Part shown: piece after piece, positions 1 to 8,930 of the stretch
How the letters are laid out: every line of letters starts with the position of its first letter
Position numbering within the stretch: position 1 is the stretch's first letter
The notes under the pieces: model-generated
Databases searched by the model: none
What the model was told of the DNA's origin: nothing
Seen by the model: only the letters and a program-made list of their open reading frames with translations
Translations under genes and position numbers: made by a program
NCBI RefSeq assembly: GCF_001646945.1
Contig: NZ_LUTV01000007.1
Location: 300,355 to 343,450 of the forward strand
Reading direction: 5' to 3'
DNA length: 43,096 nt
DNA from: Endozoicomonas ascidiicola
GTDB taxonomy: Bacteria; Pseudomonadota; Gammaproteobacteria; Pseudomonadales; Endozoicomonadaceae

Positions 1-524
1 GCATCTATGATGTGCGGAAAAACGAAGCATCAGTACACCTGAATACCAGTTGCGATACTAGTGAGTTTGCTTGCGAAAGCATCGAATTGTGGTGGCGAGA
101 ACAAGGTCAAGTGGACTATAACAATGTTGGCGACCTGCTGATGTTGTGTGATGGAGGTGGCAGTAACAGTGCTTCGTCGTATCTTTTCAAAGAGGATTTG
201 CAGGCACTTTCAAACAGGCTGAACTTGAGAATTCGTATCGCTCATTACCCGTCGTATTGTTCGAAATACAACCCTATTGAGCATCGCGTATTCCCGCATA
301 TCACCCGTGCCTGCAAAGGTGTTCCTCTGGAATCCGTTGAGATGGCAAAGCACTACATAGAAAAAACAGAAACGACCAAAGGGCTGAAAGTGGTTGTAAG
401 AATTATCGACAAAGTGTTCGAAACCGGGCGTAAATATGCCACTGACTTCAAAAAGAACATGGCCATTCAGTTCGATAAATTCTTGCCAAAATGGAACTAT
501 GTCGCCATGCCCTGTACCTGCTGA
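1..524 (+). CDS. ISAzo13-family transposase, C-terminal part (cut by window start)
   Basis: DDE transposase of the ISAzo13 type; it would cut and join the ends of its own insertion sequence. The reading frame is open from the first bases of the window, so the N-terminal half lies outside it and the GTG at 12 is not a real start. Visible family features are the second catalytic aspartate in LLMLCDGGGSNS and the downstream CSKYNPIEHRVFPH block carrying the catalytic glutamate. The C terminus keeps the typical FLPKWNYVAMP ending. The frame ends at TGA 522-524. The 3' non-coding end of the element probably lies within about 30-60 bases after the stop, but I could not identify its terminal repeat because the partner end is not in the window. 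Family assignment rests on remembered motifs and looks solid; whether the whole gene is intact cannot be judged. Confidence 0.85.
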   Translation, partial: IYDVRKNEASVHLNTSCDTSEFACESIELWWREQGQVDYNNVGDLLMLCDGGGSNSASSYLFKEDLQALSNRLNLRIRIAHYPSYCSKYNPIEHRVFPHITRACKGVPLESVEMAKHYIEKTETTKGLKVVVRIIDKVFETGRKYATDFKKNMAIQFDKFLPKWNYVAMPCTC

Positions 525-663
525 AATCGGGAAGTTATTCAGGGACTATTCCTTAGTTGAATATTTCGAGTGTCAATGTGTAGCTATTGCAGCGGTAAGG
601 ACGATGGCTGACGATCAATGTCGAATTATCAAAGCTCAGTGACTATTAGAAATGATGCCCAAC

Positions 664-2001
664 TCATCGGATTCCCAGTTTTTTCATGCGCGAAATTAAT
701 GTGGTTCGTGGTATGTCAAGAACACGAGCTACGGCGGAAAGATTGAATTCCTGTTGCTGAAGCGTGTTTTGTATCAAACTTGTTTCGTATTCAGACAGAT
801 GCTCTTTTAAGGAGCTTTGTTTATTCAAACGTGTCATTTCTTTAGTGGCGGTTTGTTTGGTCGGGGAGTTCGTTATCATTTCTATATTAATCAGGGTCGT
901 ATTGCCTTCGGAAAGTAGCAGGCTTCGTCGTATAACATTTTCCAGCTCACGTACATTACCCGGCCAGTCATGCGCCTCTAAATGCTGTACTGCAGAATCG
1001 CCAAGGCAGGTAATTGAAGGGTTCAGTTCAGGGCCGTACTTTACGGTGAATCGTCTGGCAATGGCGGCTATATCGCAGGCACGCTGTCGTAAAGGCGGTA
1101 TTGCAATAAGGCCGACAGCAATTCGGTAATAAAGATCTTCCCGTAGCTTACCTTTTTCAATGGCATCAGAAGGCAGTTCATTGATAGCTGCAATTAATCG
1201 AAAATTCGTTTTCTGATCACGATGGCTACCCAGTGGGCGATAGCTGCCATCCTGAAGCACTCGTAGCAGCTTACTTTGTAGCTCGACAGACATGGAGTTC
1301 AGTTCATCAAGAAACAGTGTTCCATTGTCGGCTAATGCCAATAATCCCTTGTGGTTTTCTGCTCCGGTATAAGCACCTCGTTTAGTACCAAATAGCGTAC
1401 TTTCCAGTAATGTCTCGGGAATGGCTGCGCAATTAAGGCAAATCATAGGGTGTCGATTGCGGGAGCTGATGGCATGAGCTCTTCTGGCAAATAACTCTTT
1501 GCCAGTGCCGGTTTCACCATAAATCAACAGCGGCAATTCGCTGGCGCCATAAATGTCAACTGCCCGGATTTGCCGATTCATTTCTGGATCTTCAGTGATA
1601 ATGTCTGGCAAATCGTTGGCGACATCACTGAAAGGTTTTTCTTTTAACGAGCGGCCAATTTCAATGGCGCCGATGATATTGCTATTTTTTCCAAACAACG
1701 GCATAGAGCTGTGCATATAGTGCATTCGTAGCCCTGCTGAGCCAATGTATGCCTGATATTGATCCGTGAATTGTGCCGCTTCTGCAATGCAACGAAGCAA
1801 TGAACTCTCTTCTGCGCTTAACCAGGGGCACACTTCCAGCACGTGTTTCCCCAGGATGCTTTCCGGGTCTGTGCCATCCATTCGGGCACTGGCTTGGTTG
1901 TAGTAGATGAAGTGTCCATCACGATCGACCATCGTGACTGGTTGCTCGAGAGTATCAAAGACCTTTTTGACGCAGGATACCAACCAGTTCAGTTCTTCCA
2001 T
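664..2001 (-). CDS. ddaR: Sigma-54-dependent activator, DdaR/RocR-like (PAS-AAA+-Fis HTH)
   Basis: Enhancer-binding protein that would remodel sigma-54 RNA polymerase at the divergent DDAH promoter. From the ATG at 2001 it has 445 residues. A PAS-like sensor fills roughly residues 10-115 (VTMVDRDGHFIYYNQ near the start). The AAA+ domain follows, with Walker A GETGTGKE at 162-169, the sigma-54 contact loop GAYTGA at 209-214 (the tyrosine variant of GAFTGA) and Walker B GTLFLDE at 227-233. A Fis-type helix-turn-helix occupies the last 25 residues. The frame is open to a GTG at 2049. I prefer the ATG at 2001 because GGTG precedes it and the PAS domain begins soon after. In Pseudomonas aeruginosa the regulator DdaR lies beside the DDAH gene and activates it in response to methylated arginines. 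The same arrangement here makes that role likely, but ligand specificity is inferred from context. Confidence 0.85.
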   Translation of the reverse strand: MEELNWLVSCVKKVFDTLEQPVTMVDRDGHFIYYNQASARMDGTDPESILGKHVLEVCPWLSAEESSLLRCIAEAAQFTDQYQAYIGSAGLRMHYMHSSMPLFGKNSNIIGAIEIGRSLKEKPFSDVANDLPDIITEDPEMNRQIRAVDIYGASELPLLIYGETGTGKELFARRAHAISSRNRHPMICLNCAAIPETLLESTLFGTKRGAYTGAENHKGLLALADNGTLFLDELNSMSVELQSKLLRVLQDGSYRPLGSHRDQKTNFRLIAAINELPSDAIEKGKLREDLYYRIAVGLIAIPPLRQRACDIAAIARRFTVKYGPELNPSITCLGDSAVQHLEAHDWPGNVRELENVIRRSLLLSEGNTTLINIEMITNSPTKQTATKEMTRLNKQSSLKEHLSEYETSLIQNTLQQQEFNLSAVARVLDIPRTTLISRMKKLGIR

Positions 2002-2211
2002 AAAACACCTATACCACTTTTCGACATTATTGTTAGAACACTTGATCACTACATACAGTTTAAGGGTGTTGATAAATCGTCGCCTGTCGAAATATCGTCG
2101 GTTCTTTATGTAGATGATTACTCAAAGTGCTCGGTAGATCCAGAGTTAAGCTTTATATAGGTAAAAAAGGGGGGGAGAGTTCATAGATCAACTGGAAAAG
2201 CACTCTGTATT

Positions 2212-2228
2212 TTGGCATGTATCTTGAA
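2212..2228 (+). promoter_or_regulatory. Candidate sigma-54 (-24/-12) promoter of the DDAH gene
   Basis: The sequence TTGGCATGTATCTTGAA has GG at 2214-2215 and GA at 2226-2227 with the canonical ten-base spacing. It differs from the consensus TGGCACR-N4-TTGCW at the C of CAC and at the C of the -12 GC. Transcription would begin near 2239, leaving a leader of about 46 bases before the ATG at 2285. It sits between the sigma-54 activator gene and the DDAH gene, where such a site is expected. Confidence 0.65.
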
Positions 2229-2284
2229 TATACGACGATGTAAAAATGAAAGTGCAGCATCATAATATCAATAAGGCAGAAACC

Positions 2285-3046
2285 ATGTTTAAGCACGTTA
2301 TCACTCGTACTCCCTGTCCTGCTTTGGTGGATGGACTCAGCGAAGCGGGCTTGGGACAACCTGATTACCACAAAGCCATGGAGCAGCATAACCACTATAT
2401 CCGGGCATTGCAGTCTTGTGGTGTTGAGATCACCATGTTACCGCCCGAGAATGATTACCCGGATTCTGTGTTTGTCGAGGATGCTGTTTTATGTACACCC
2501 CACTGCGCGATTATCACACGTCCTGGTGCGGAGAGTCGCCGAAATGAAGCAGAGCTGATCGCGCCTGCTATCCAACGTTTTTATCAACAAGTTGAATGGA
2601 TTAAGGCACCGGGTACATTAGATGCTGGCGATGTGATGCAGGTAGGAAGCCATTATTACATCGGACAATCGGCCAGAACCAATGAAGACGGTGCGCTGCA
2701 GCTAATAAATATTCTTGAAGCCCATGGCATGACCGGTACGATTGTGAGCCTCGAAGAGGTTCTGCATTTGAAGACAGGGCTGGCCTATCTTGAAAATGAC
2801 AATCTATTGGTCGCCGGCGAGTTTGTGACGAAGCCAGAGTTTCAAAAGTACAACTTGATAGTGGTGCCTGCTGAAGAGTCCTATGCTGCCAATTGTATTT
2901 GGGTAAACGGCAAAGTGATTATGCCATCAGGGTACCCTGTTACCCGGGAGAAAATTGCTGCACTTGGCTATGAAGTCATTGAAGTGAATACGTCTGAGTT
3001 TCAAAAAGTGGACGGTGGCGTTAGTTGTATGTCGCTGCGATTCTAA
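2285..3046 (+). CDS. ddaH: NG,NG-dimethylarginine dimethylaminohydrolase (DDAH)
   Basis: Cytosolic hydrolase that converts methylated arginines to citrulline and methylamines, allowing their use as carbon and nitrogen sources. The 254-residue product is the same length as the P. aeruginosa enzyme and aligns with it from memory along its whole length, including ITRPGAESRR, SARTNEDGA, HLKTGLAYLE and the C-terminal DGGVSCMSLRF. Catalytic Cys248 and His161 are present, as are substrate-binding Asp60 and Asp66 in DSVFVED. The acidic residue that is Glu114 in the Pseudomonas enzyme is Asp113 here (GTLDAGD), a conservative change. The ATG at 2285 is chosen over the in-frame ATG at 2246 because AAGGCAG precedes it, the MFKH start matches the family, and 2246 would lie almost on the predicted transcription start. 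A transporter-type binding protein follows 136 bases downstream. Confidence 0.93.
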   Translation: MFKHVITRTPCPALVDGLSEAGLGQPDYHKAMEQHNHYIRALQSCGVEITMLPPENDYPDSVFVEDAVLCTPHCAIITRPGAESRRNEAELIAPAIQRFYQQVEWIKAPGTLDAGDVMQVGSHYYIGQSARTNEDGALQLINILEAHGMTGTIVSLEEVLHLKTGLAYLENDNLLVAGEFVTKPEFQKYNLIVVPAEESYAANCIWVNGKVIMPSGYPVTREKIAALGYEVIEVNTSEFQKVDGGVSCMSLRF

Positions 3047-3182
3047 CTGGCAAAGCGACAAGGCAGTAACAGTCTCACTCCCTTCCATCTTAATGACTTA
3101 TATCAAAAAGGGCAGGGGGCTGGGTATAACAATAATAAATCAGGCGACAGCTTCTAAATACTGGCCGCCAAAAGGAGAGAAG

Positions 3183-3992
3183 ATGAAAAAAATAACCGCT
3201 ATGCTGGCATTTGTACTTGCCTTCAGTTCTTCACTGTTTGCGTCGTATAACGATATTTGGGAACAGTCTACGCTGAATCAAGTTATTGATCGCGGTGTGC
3301 TTCGAGTGGGGCTGGATGCCGGTTACATGCCCTTTGAAATGACCAACAAACAAGGGAAAATAGTCGGCTTTGATGTGGATATTGCCCGTCAGATGGCGAA
3401 AGCCATGGGTGTTGAGTTGGAGATTGTCAACACAGCATGGGACGGCATTATTCCAGCGTTGGTAACTGATAAGTTCGATATCATTATGTCAGGCATGACG
3501 CTGACGTCTGAACGTAATCTGCAGATTAACTTTGCCAATCCGTACATTGTCGTTGGTCAGAGTGTGCTTTTGCGCAAAGGCCTAAAAGACAAAGTTAAGT
3601 CGTACAAGGATTTGAACGATCCAAAATACACGGTAGTTTCTCGTTTGGGTACCACCGGAGATATTGCAACTAAGCGTATGTTGAGCAAAGCCAAGCAGAG
3701 AATGTATGAAACGGAAGCGGACGGTGCCATTGAAGTAGCGAACAATAAGGTCGACGCATTTATCTACGATCTGCCGTTTAATGCAGTCTATGCCAGCCAG
3801 CACCCTGATCAGTTGATCCATCTTGATACACCATTTACCTATGAGCCTCTGGCCTGGGGTGTGCGTAAAGGTGATCCAGATTTTGTTAACTGGCTGAACA
3901 ACTTCCTGACTCAGATTCAGGGGGATGGTACCTACGACAAAATCTATGGCAAGTGGTTTGAAAGCTCTGAGTGGCAGAAGACACTGAAGTGA
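3183..3992 (+). CDS. Amino-acid ABC transporter substrate-binding protein (family 3)
   Basis: Periplasmic solute-binding protein of the polar amino acid family. It captures a ligand and would hand it to an ABC permease. The start is ATG 3183, preceded by AAAGGAGAG; the frame is open further upstream, but that part shows no homology. Residues 1-20 form a Sec signal peptide (MKK, hydrophobic core, cleavage near LFA-SYN). The mature protein opens with the family pattern RGVLRVGLDAGYMPFEM, then GFDVDIARQMAKAMGVELEIV, and ends in a lobe with YDKIYGKWFESSEW. The full length of 269 residues is normal for the family. No permease or ATPase gene lies next to it, so it must share a transporter encoded elsewhere. 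Its place after the DDAH gene suggests arginine or methylarginine as ligand; that is inference. Confidence 0.9.
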   Translation: MKKITAMLAFVLAFSSSLFASYNDIWEQSTLNQVIDRGVLRVGLDAGYMPFEMTNKQGKIVGFDVDIARQMAKAMGVELEIVNTAWDGIIPALVTDKFDIIMSGMTLTSERNLQINFANPYIVVGQSVLLRKGLKDKVKSYKDLNDPKYTVVSRLGTTGDIATKRMLSKAKQRMYETEADGAIEVANNKVDAFIYDLPFNAVYASQHPDQLIHLDTPFTYEPLAWGVRKGDPDFVNWLNNFLTQIQGDGTYDKIYGKWFESSEWQKTLK

Positions 3993-4083
3993 TTTTGAAA
4001 CAATAGACTCTGGTGGTGTCAGCTCTTTGATCTTGTATGACTGCAAAATAATGGAGCTGGCACAGGTTGTTCAGTGCGTCCAT

Positions 4084-4102
4084 GAGGGTTAGTGAAACCC
4101 TC
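4084..4102. terminator. Hairpin between two convergent genes
   Basis: A perfect 7-bp stem, GAGGGTT/AACCCTC, with the five-base loop AGTGA lies between the end of the binding-protein gene and the end of rlmF. It has no clear U-run on either strand, so it is a weak intrinsic terminator candidate that could serve both convergent transcripts. Confidence 0.4.
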
Positions 4103-4107
4103 CAGAC

Positions 4108-5124
4108 TCAGGATTGATTGGATTTCTGAGCCAACCAGGCCGTACGTTGTTCATCGTTTTTAAAACTCCACGCAACAAAACGGCTTGTTTTTTGTCCCTG
4201 GGTCATTTCAACGACAGTGATTACTTTTGCGCCGACTTTATCAAGCTGCTTTCGAAGCCAGCGCACATTATCCTTTTTTGAAATCAACGTGGTAAACCAC
4301 AACACTTGATCAGAAAAAGTCTGGCTTTCATAGGCCATCGTTTTCACAAATTCTGCTTCTCCCCCTGGGCACCATAACTCTGCTTTCTGACCGCCAAAAT
4401 TCAGCGGGGTACTATTGCCTGTTTTATCCGTTTTACTAGTACTAGAGCTAGAACCACGCTTGGCTTTATTGGCACTTAAATTTGCTAGCTTACGGCTAGT
4501 GCCTTTTTGTGCTTCCTCAAGTGAACTGTGAAAGGGTGGGTTGCAGGAGGTCACATCATAATATTCATTAGGCTGAATGATGCCTTTGAAAATATGACGA
4601 CTGTTCGATTGTAAACGACAGTGAACTTTCCCTCGCAGAACAGGGTTTGATTGGGCTATCAGGTTGGCATTCTCAACGGACACTGGGTCAACATCGCTAC
4701 CAACACAGTGCCAGCCATATTGAGTTGCACCGATAATGGGGTAAATACAGTTGGCTCCGACACCGACATCTAAAGCTTTTATTAATTTGTGGTTCAGGTC
4801 CTTTGCTTCTTTAGTCAGTAAGTCGGCGAGGCGGTGGATATAGTCTGCGCGCCCAGGAATGGGTGGGCATAAATAACCTTTGGGAATGTCCCAGTGCCTG
4901 ATTCCATAATAGGCGGCGAGTAATGCTTTGTTTAAAGATTTTACTGCAATAGGATCATCAAAATGGACAGTAGGTTCGCCAACTGGGTTTGTTACTACAT
5001 ACTGTGCCAGCTCCGGTAGTGCATCAATTAAACGTGGGAAATCATACCGCCCCTGATGCAGGTTACGCTTGTGCAGACCGTTTTGTCTTACCTGAGCTTG
5101 AGTTGTGATGTGACTTTTTTTCAT
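4108..5124 (-). CDS. rlmF: 23S rRNA (adenine(1618)-N(6))-methyltransferase RlmF
   Basis: SAM-dependent methyltransferase that modifies A1618 of 23S rRNA; a housekeeping function. The 338-residue protein carries the family N-terminal signature [16 protein letters not shown], the block [14 protein letters not shown] near 84-97, a SAM-binding segment [15 protein letters not shown] at 119-132 and the adenine-N6 methyltransferase motif NPPF at 195-198. A serine- and lysine-rich linker ([15 protein letters not shown]) sits after the NPPF motif, in a place where the family varies. The ATG at 5124 gives the expected start but no Shine-Dalgarno sequence is visible before it. It converges with the binding-protein gene and is not part of the neighbouring secretion operon. 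Confidence 0.93.
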   Translation of the reverse strand: MKKSHITTQAQVRQNGLHKRNLHQGRYDFPRLIDALPELAQYVVTNPVGEPTVHFDDPIAVKSLNKALLAAYYGIRHWDIPKGYLCPPIPGRADYIHRLADLLTKEAKDLNHKLIKALDVGVGANCIYPIIGATQYGWHCVGSDVDPVSVENANLIAQSNPVLRGKVHCRLQSNSRHIFKGIIQPNEYYDVTSCNPPFHSSLEEAQKGTSRKLANLSANKAKRGSSSSTSKTDKTGNSTPLNFGGQKAELWCPGGEAEFVKTMAYESQTFSDQVLWFTTLISKKDNVRWLRKQLDKVGAKVITVVEMTQGQKTSRFVAWSFKNDEQRTAWLAQKSNQS

Positions 5125-5303
5125 AGAAAGAAGGGGAGCATATAAATACAGTTTATCGGGATATTGCTAAAGCCTGTGGCGCATTAGTTATCAGTAATCG
5201 CTTTGGCATTCTTCGGGAAAAAACATCACCATTACGTACCAATCTCATCACGCCATTCTACCATGAGCACTTCAAAATACATGGCTTCTTCAGAACTTGT
5301 GTT

Positions 5304-6116
5304 TTATAAAGGTCGTTCTTCAATATATATGGTCAGAAACGGTTGCTCATCGCGTCCAATGCCGCCAGAAATATGACCGAGGCAGTGTTGGCTGAATACT
5401 GACAGCCGTTGGTGTAAGTCTTGCTGTACATTCCAATGTTTTGCAAGTTCTAGCAGGTAAGGCAGCACGTCTGATACGGTGAATTCCCCGCTATAACAAT
5501 TAATATCAAAAGATCGCCGTGGGTTGTGTTCACTCGCAATCTCCAAATAGATAAGTGGTTTTCCCTGTATATAGCGACTGTGAGAGACGAGAGGTTCCAG
5601 TAAGTATTTAAGAATGGGGCTGTTAAAACCTGCAATATTTGCCAGTCGCTTATGCATCTCTGGCAATGTTAGTAACGGGTAACACCAGTAAATATCTTCT
5701 TGCCAGTCATCTGTAGAACCAACCTGCCACTTGTAGCCACGATTCAGGGCAAAGGGTTGTCGATCATGCTTTCCCTGTTGGATAAGGGAGGCGAGCATAT
5801 CCCAATATTCCAGATATATCTTTAAAGTTGGGCGGTGATCCAGCTCTTCTATCCCGAATAACAGGGTGTTGGCGTTGTCTATATTCTTAAACACCTGACG
5901 TATAATGCCCGACGGCGTTTTAAGGGCTGTTAAGAATGAATGCCATTCCTGAGGTGTTTTCTGATTTTTTTCAATCCCCATCAATACTCTTCTATCAGTG
6001 ATTTGACCCGGTTTGAGTTTAATGGATCTTTCCTGCTGGAAAGTCGACTGAACGCTTTTACATTGCTGGTAGAATGTTCGCGCCTCAGGTGTTTGAAATA
6101 AATCTTCTTCTGTCAC
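5304..6116 (-). CDS. Unrecognised protein, last gene of the export operon
   Basis: I do not recognise this family. The product has 270 residues, no signal peptide and no membrane segment, so it is probably cytosolic. It is rich in aromatic residues; blocks worth noting are KIYLEYWDML, EDIYWCYPLLTLPEMH and the C-terminal CLGHISGGIGRDEQPFLTIY. The start is a GTG at 6116 preceded by AGGATA at good spacing; no in-frame ATG fits as well. It begins 34 bases after the stop of the small adaptor gene on the same strand and is the last gene of the minus-strand series that includes the SecA-like ATPase. It could be a chaperone, targeting factor or assembly partner for the giant substrate, but only its position supports that. 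Confidence 0.75.
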   Translation of the reverse strand: MTEEDLFQTPEARTFYQQCKSVQSTFQQERSIKLKPGQITDRRVLMGIEKNQKTPQEWHSFLTALKTPSGIIRQVFKNIDNANTLLFGIEELDHRPTLKIYLEYWDMLASLIQQGKHDRQPFALNRGYKWQVGSTDDWQEDIYWCYPLLTLPEMHKRLANIAGFNSPILKYLLEPLVSHSRYIQGKPLIYLEIASEHNPRRSFDINCYSGEFTVSDVLPYLLELAKHWNVQQDLHQRLSVFSQHCLGHISGGIGRDEQPFLTIYIEERPL

Positions 6117-6150
6117 CTTGGTATCCTATTACTTATTTCAACTTTACCTT

Positions 6151-6906
6151 CTATGGATTATTCGTAAACTCGATACGACAGCGTGATCCTGCAATGAGGT
6201 TTTGCTTCTCATTATCAATTTCCACGGTTATCTCAAACGTATCACTGGCGGCATCAATGATTGGGTCAATGGCCTTAATGAGGCCTGGGTAGACCTGCTC
6301 AGAACCTTGGGTGAACAGCATGACGTTCATATCCTTGTTGATCTCGCCATAAAGGTTTGCCGGAAAAATGACCTGTGCGTGCAGTGTTTCCAAATTGACA
6401 ATCTGCAGAAAATGAGTGTCGTCTATATACTCACCGGGTTCTTTGTCTACGTCGGTAATGACACCGGAAAATGGGCTTTTAATTTCTCTCTGGTGAAGAC
6501 GAATCAGAGCCTCCTCAGCTTGAAGTTTGGCGAGTCGTTTTTCGGTCAATAATTCATCCTGCTCATGATCTGAGATCAGTTTGTCTTTATATAACGCTTT
6601 ATTTCGTTGTAGTTTGCGTTCAGCAAAATCGAGGCGGGCTCTGGCGGTGTTAAGTGCGGCCTGTTCTACGGCGGATTTTAGGGTCATCAGCACCTGCCCC
6701 TTTTTTACGGTATCACCACGCTGTACTTTCAGTTCTCGGATAATTCCTGGGACTTCACTGCTTAATTCTGAGCTTTTACTGGGTTCAAGAAGACAGCTAA
6801 GCTGTTCAAAATGCCCTGTGCTGTTTGTAGCCATCACAGTTTGAACAGACGACAGAAATACAACAGGAAAAAGAGTATTGATAAAGTGACGCTTACGGAT
6901 GGTCAT
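6151..6906 (-). CDS. HlyD/RND-type periplasmic adaptor protein (small)
   Basis: Membrane-fusion protein expected to bridge an inner-membrane machine and a TolC channel in the periplasm. The product has 251 residues. An N-terminal signal peptide ends near residue 26 (SSVQTVMA-TN). A biotinyl-lipoyl half-motif follows (EVPGIIRELKVQRGDTVKKG, about 47-66), then a short alpha-helical hairpin of about 70 residues and the second lipoyl half (IKSPFSGVITDVDKEPGEYI). A beta-barrel domain completes it. The hairpin is short compared with type I secretion adaptors such as HlyD, and there is no N-terminal transmembrane anchor or lipobox. The start lies only five bases after the stop of the SecA-like gene, so translation is probably coupled. 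It is the third HlyD-type domain encoded by this operon, which is unusual. Confidence 0.85.
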   Translation of the reverse strand: MTIRKRHFINTLFPVVFLSSVQTVMATNSTGHFEQLSCLLEPSKSSELSSEVPGIIRELKVQRGDTVKKGQVLMTLKSAVEQAALNTARARLDFAERKLQRNKALYKDKLISDHEQDELLTEKRLAKLQAEEALIRLHQREIKSPFSGVITDVDKEPGEYIDDTHFLQIVNLETLHAQVIFPANLYGEINKDMNVMLFTQGSEQVYPGLIKAIDPIIDAASDTFEITVEIDNEKQNLIAGSRCRIEFTNNP

Positions 6907-6911
6907 AGTGG

Positions 6912-8930
6912 CTATACCTTAATATCGGTAAAGGAAAGGAGTTCCCTCTGAACGTCATCACTGCGAAGCAAGTGTTTACGTGCGCGTTCATTCTTATATT
7001 CGCATTCATTCTGACAGTGCCGCATAACCATTAATGCTATCCAGCTTTTTATTGACGGGGGAACAGGCCAAGAAAAAAGGCGCTTCAGTGTTTTTGTCCA
7101 ATGAGTTGTGAATAGAGGATCTTCAAGGCATAACTGAAACTCATAGCTGCCTTTGTCACCCTGTCTGGCACAGCGACCAATCAGTTGCCGGTCAATACGT
7201 GACGATTCATGGAGGCCGGTAATAATGACGTGCAGACCGCCCAGCTGATTGGTGGTTTCATTTATTTTTATATCGGTTCCCCGTCCAGCCATGCTGGTAG
7301 CGATAGTGACACGACCCTTATCGCCAGCATTGGCAATGATATTGGCTTCGTGCTGATCTTGTCTGGCGTTAAGCACCTGATGTTTAATATGCGCTCTATC
7401 CATATACTCACTTAGCCGCTCAGAGCATGCCAGAGACAACGTGCCTATCAATACCGGACGCCCTTGTTCACTCAGTGTTCTGACCCGGGAAACCACCGAT
7501 TGCCATTTCTGCTCTTCTTTTTGAAAAATCTGATAGGTCAGGGACTGCCTGCGACTGGATTTATGGGTTGGAATATCAACCACAGGCAGGTTGTATACCC
7601 GCCACAGTTCACTTCGGACGTTACTGGTGGTTCCGGTCATGCCGGACAGGTGGTGAAAGTGTCGGAAGAAGTTTTGAAAACTGATGCTGGCCAAGGTTTC
7701 TCTCGGGGCTGATAAAGGGCAGTTTTCTTTTATTTCGATCAACTGATGAAGACCCTGTTCCCAGGTTCGGTCCGGCATCATTCGTCCGGTGTGTTCATCA
7801 ATGATGATCACCTTGGCTTTATCACCGCTGTCATCAATCAGGTAATGTTTGTCTTTTCCGAAAAGATGCCATGCAGTTAACGCCTGCCTGAATAGCTCAA
7901 GTCTTCTGACTCGACCTTTCCAGAGAACACCGGCATCACGGGTTATCAGGCGTGCTTTGTTTTCACCGGAGGGTGTGATTTCAATCTGTCGGCGTTGTTT
8001 CCAGACCTTATAGTCTTCGTCTTCAATAAGCTGAGGAATGAGTGCCATCGCTTGAGCGTACACTTCCTGCTGTGCTGCGATTGGTTTTTCTTCGCCGGAT
8101 ATAATCAGTGGTGTGCAGGCTTCATCGAGTAGAACGCTGTCGGCCTCATCGACAACAGCGAAGTGTAGTCCGCGAAGCATGAGTCTATCGATCTCAGATT
8201 GCTGGTTACTATCGGAGGTGGTTAACAGTCGCTGGGCATGGAGGTTAAGTGAGTGGTTTTTTCCTTTTAGAATAATGCTGTCTTTCAGGTAATCAAAAGC
8301 CAGTTCATTGTTGGTGCAGTACACAATATCTTTTGAGTACTGACTCTGTCGTTCATCGATTGGAAGATCCTGGGTAATCATTCCAACACTTAGCCCCAGT
8401 CGTTGATAGACAGGCGCCATTAGTTCCGCATCGCGACGGGTTAAGTAGTCATTGACGGTGACCAGGTGGGAAGGAATGCCTGCAAGTGCTGCGGTAGCAA
8501 TGGGCAATGTGGCGGTCAGGGTTTTGCCTTCACCCGTCTGCATCTGGCCAATATTGCCATAGATAATTGCCAGCCCTCCCAGTAGCTGGGATTCAAAATG
8601 GTGCATGCCCAGTTCCCGGCCAGAAATTTCCCTTACCAGGGCAAAAGCCCGGCAAACCAATGTGTGGTTAAGCCCCTTATGGTGAAGGGTGTTTTTCAGA
8701 CTGAGGATTTCATTGTCCAGGGCCTGATCAGAAAGCGCAGAAAACGACGACTGATATCCTTTAATCTTCCAGAGTAACGGGTAATACATCCAAACCTGTG
8801 CTTTGAATGGTCGTACAACCATTGACGTTAGCCAATGCCATACTCTGGCCGCTGGGCGTTGTTCTGATATCGCTTTTTGAGGACGATCCAGTGTAGAAGC
8901 GGGAAGGCGTCGTGGCAGCTTAAACATCAA
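6912..8930 (-). CDS. SecA-like ATPase lacking the C-terminal third
   Basis: Preprotein-translocase-type motor ATPase. In 672 residues it has Walker A (GQMQTGEGKT, 128-137), the DEAD-type Walker B VVDEADSVLLDEA (259-271), a preprotein-crosslinking region, then NBD2 with HLSGMTGT, AGRGTDIK (548-555) and IGRCARQGDKGS (584-595; SecA usually has GRSGRQGDPG). After residue 630 it follows the start of the SecA helical scaffold helix (ERARKHLLRSDDVQREL) and stops. It therefore lacks the two-helix finger, helical wing domain, C-terminal linker and zinc-binding tail of the roughly 900-residue housekeeping SecA. The N terminus carries about 50 extra basic residues. Its ATG overlaps the end of the upstream M50-HlyD gene by 11 bases, so the two are probably translationally coupled. 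I infer a dedicated motor for the giant substrate; whether it works with SecYEG is unknown. Confidence 0.92.
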   Translation of the reverse strand: MMFKLPRRLPASTLDRPQKAISEQRPAARVWHWLTSMVVRPFKAQVWMYYPLLWKIKGYQSSFSALSDQALDNEILSLKNTLHHKGLNHTLVCRAFALVREISGRELGMHHFESQLLGGLAIIYGNIGQMQTGEGKTLTATLPIATAALAGIPSHLVTVNDYLTRRDAELMAPVYQRLGLSVGMITQDLPIDERQSQYSKDIVYCTNNELAFDYLKDSIILKGKNHSLNLHAQRLLTTSDSNQQSEIDRLMLRGLHFAVVDEADSVLLDEACTPLIISGEEKPIAAQQEVYAQAMALIPQLIEDEDYKVWKQRRQIEITPSGENKARLITRDAGVLWKGRVRRLELFRQALTAWHLFGKDKHYLIDDSGDKAKVIIIDEHTGRMMPDRTWEQGLHQLIEIKENCPLSAPRETLASISFQNFFRHFHHLSGMTGTTSNVRSELWRVYNLPVVDIPTHKSSRRQSLTYQIFQKEEQKWQSVVSRVRTLSEQGRPVLIGTLSLACSERLSEYMDRAHIKHQVLNARQDQHEANIIANAGDKGRVTIATSMAGRGTDIKINETTNQLGGLHVIITGLHESSRIDRQLIGRCARQGDKGSYEFQLCLEDPLFTTHWTKTLKRLFSWPVPPSIKSWIALMVMRHCQNECEYKNERARKHLLRSDDVQRELLSFTDIKV

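Noticed and set aside
2153-2395. 80-codon minus-strand frame across the DDAH start
   Set aside because: It covers the sigma-54 promoter and the DDAH N terminus on the opposite strand and shows no protein features of its own.
5127-5310. Open plus-strand stretch reading ALVISNRFGILREKTSP between rlmF and the operon end
   Set aside because: It has no start codon, runs antisense into the end of the 270-residue gene, and matches no family I know; it may be chance or a very old remnant.
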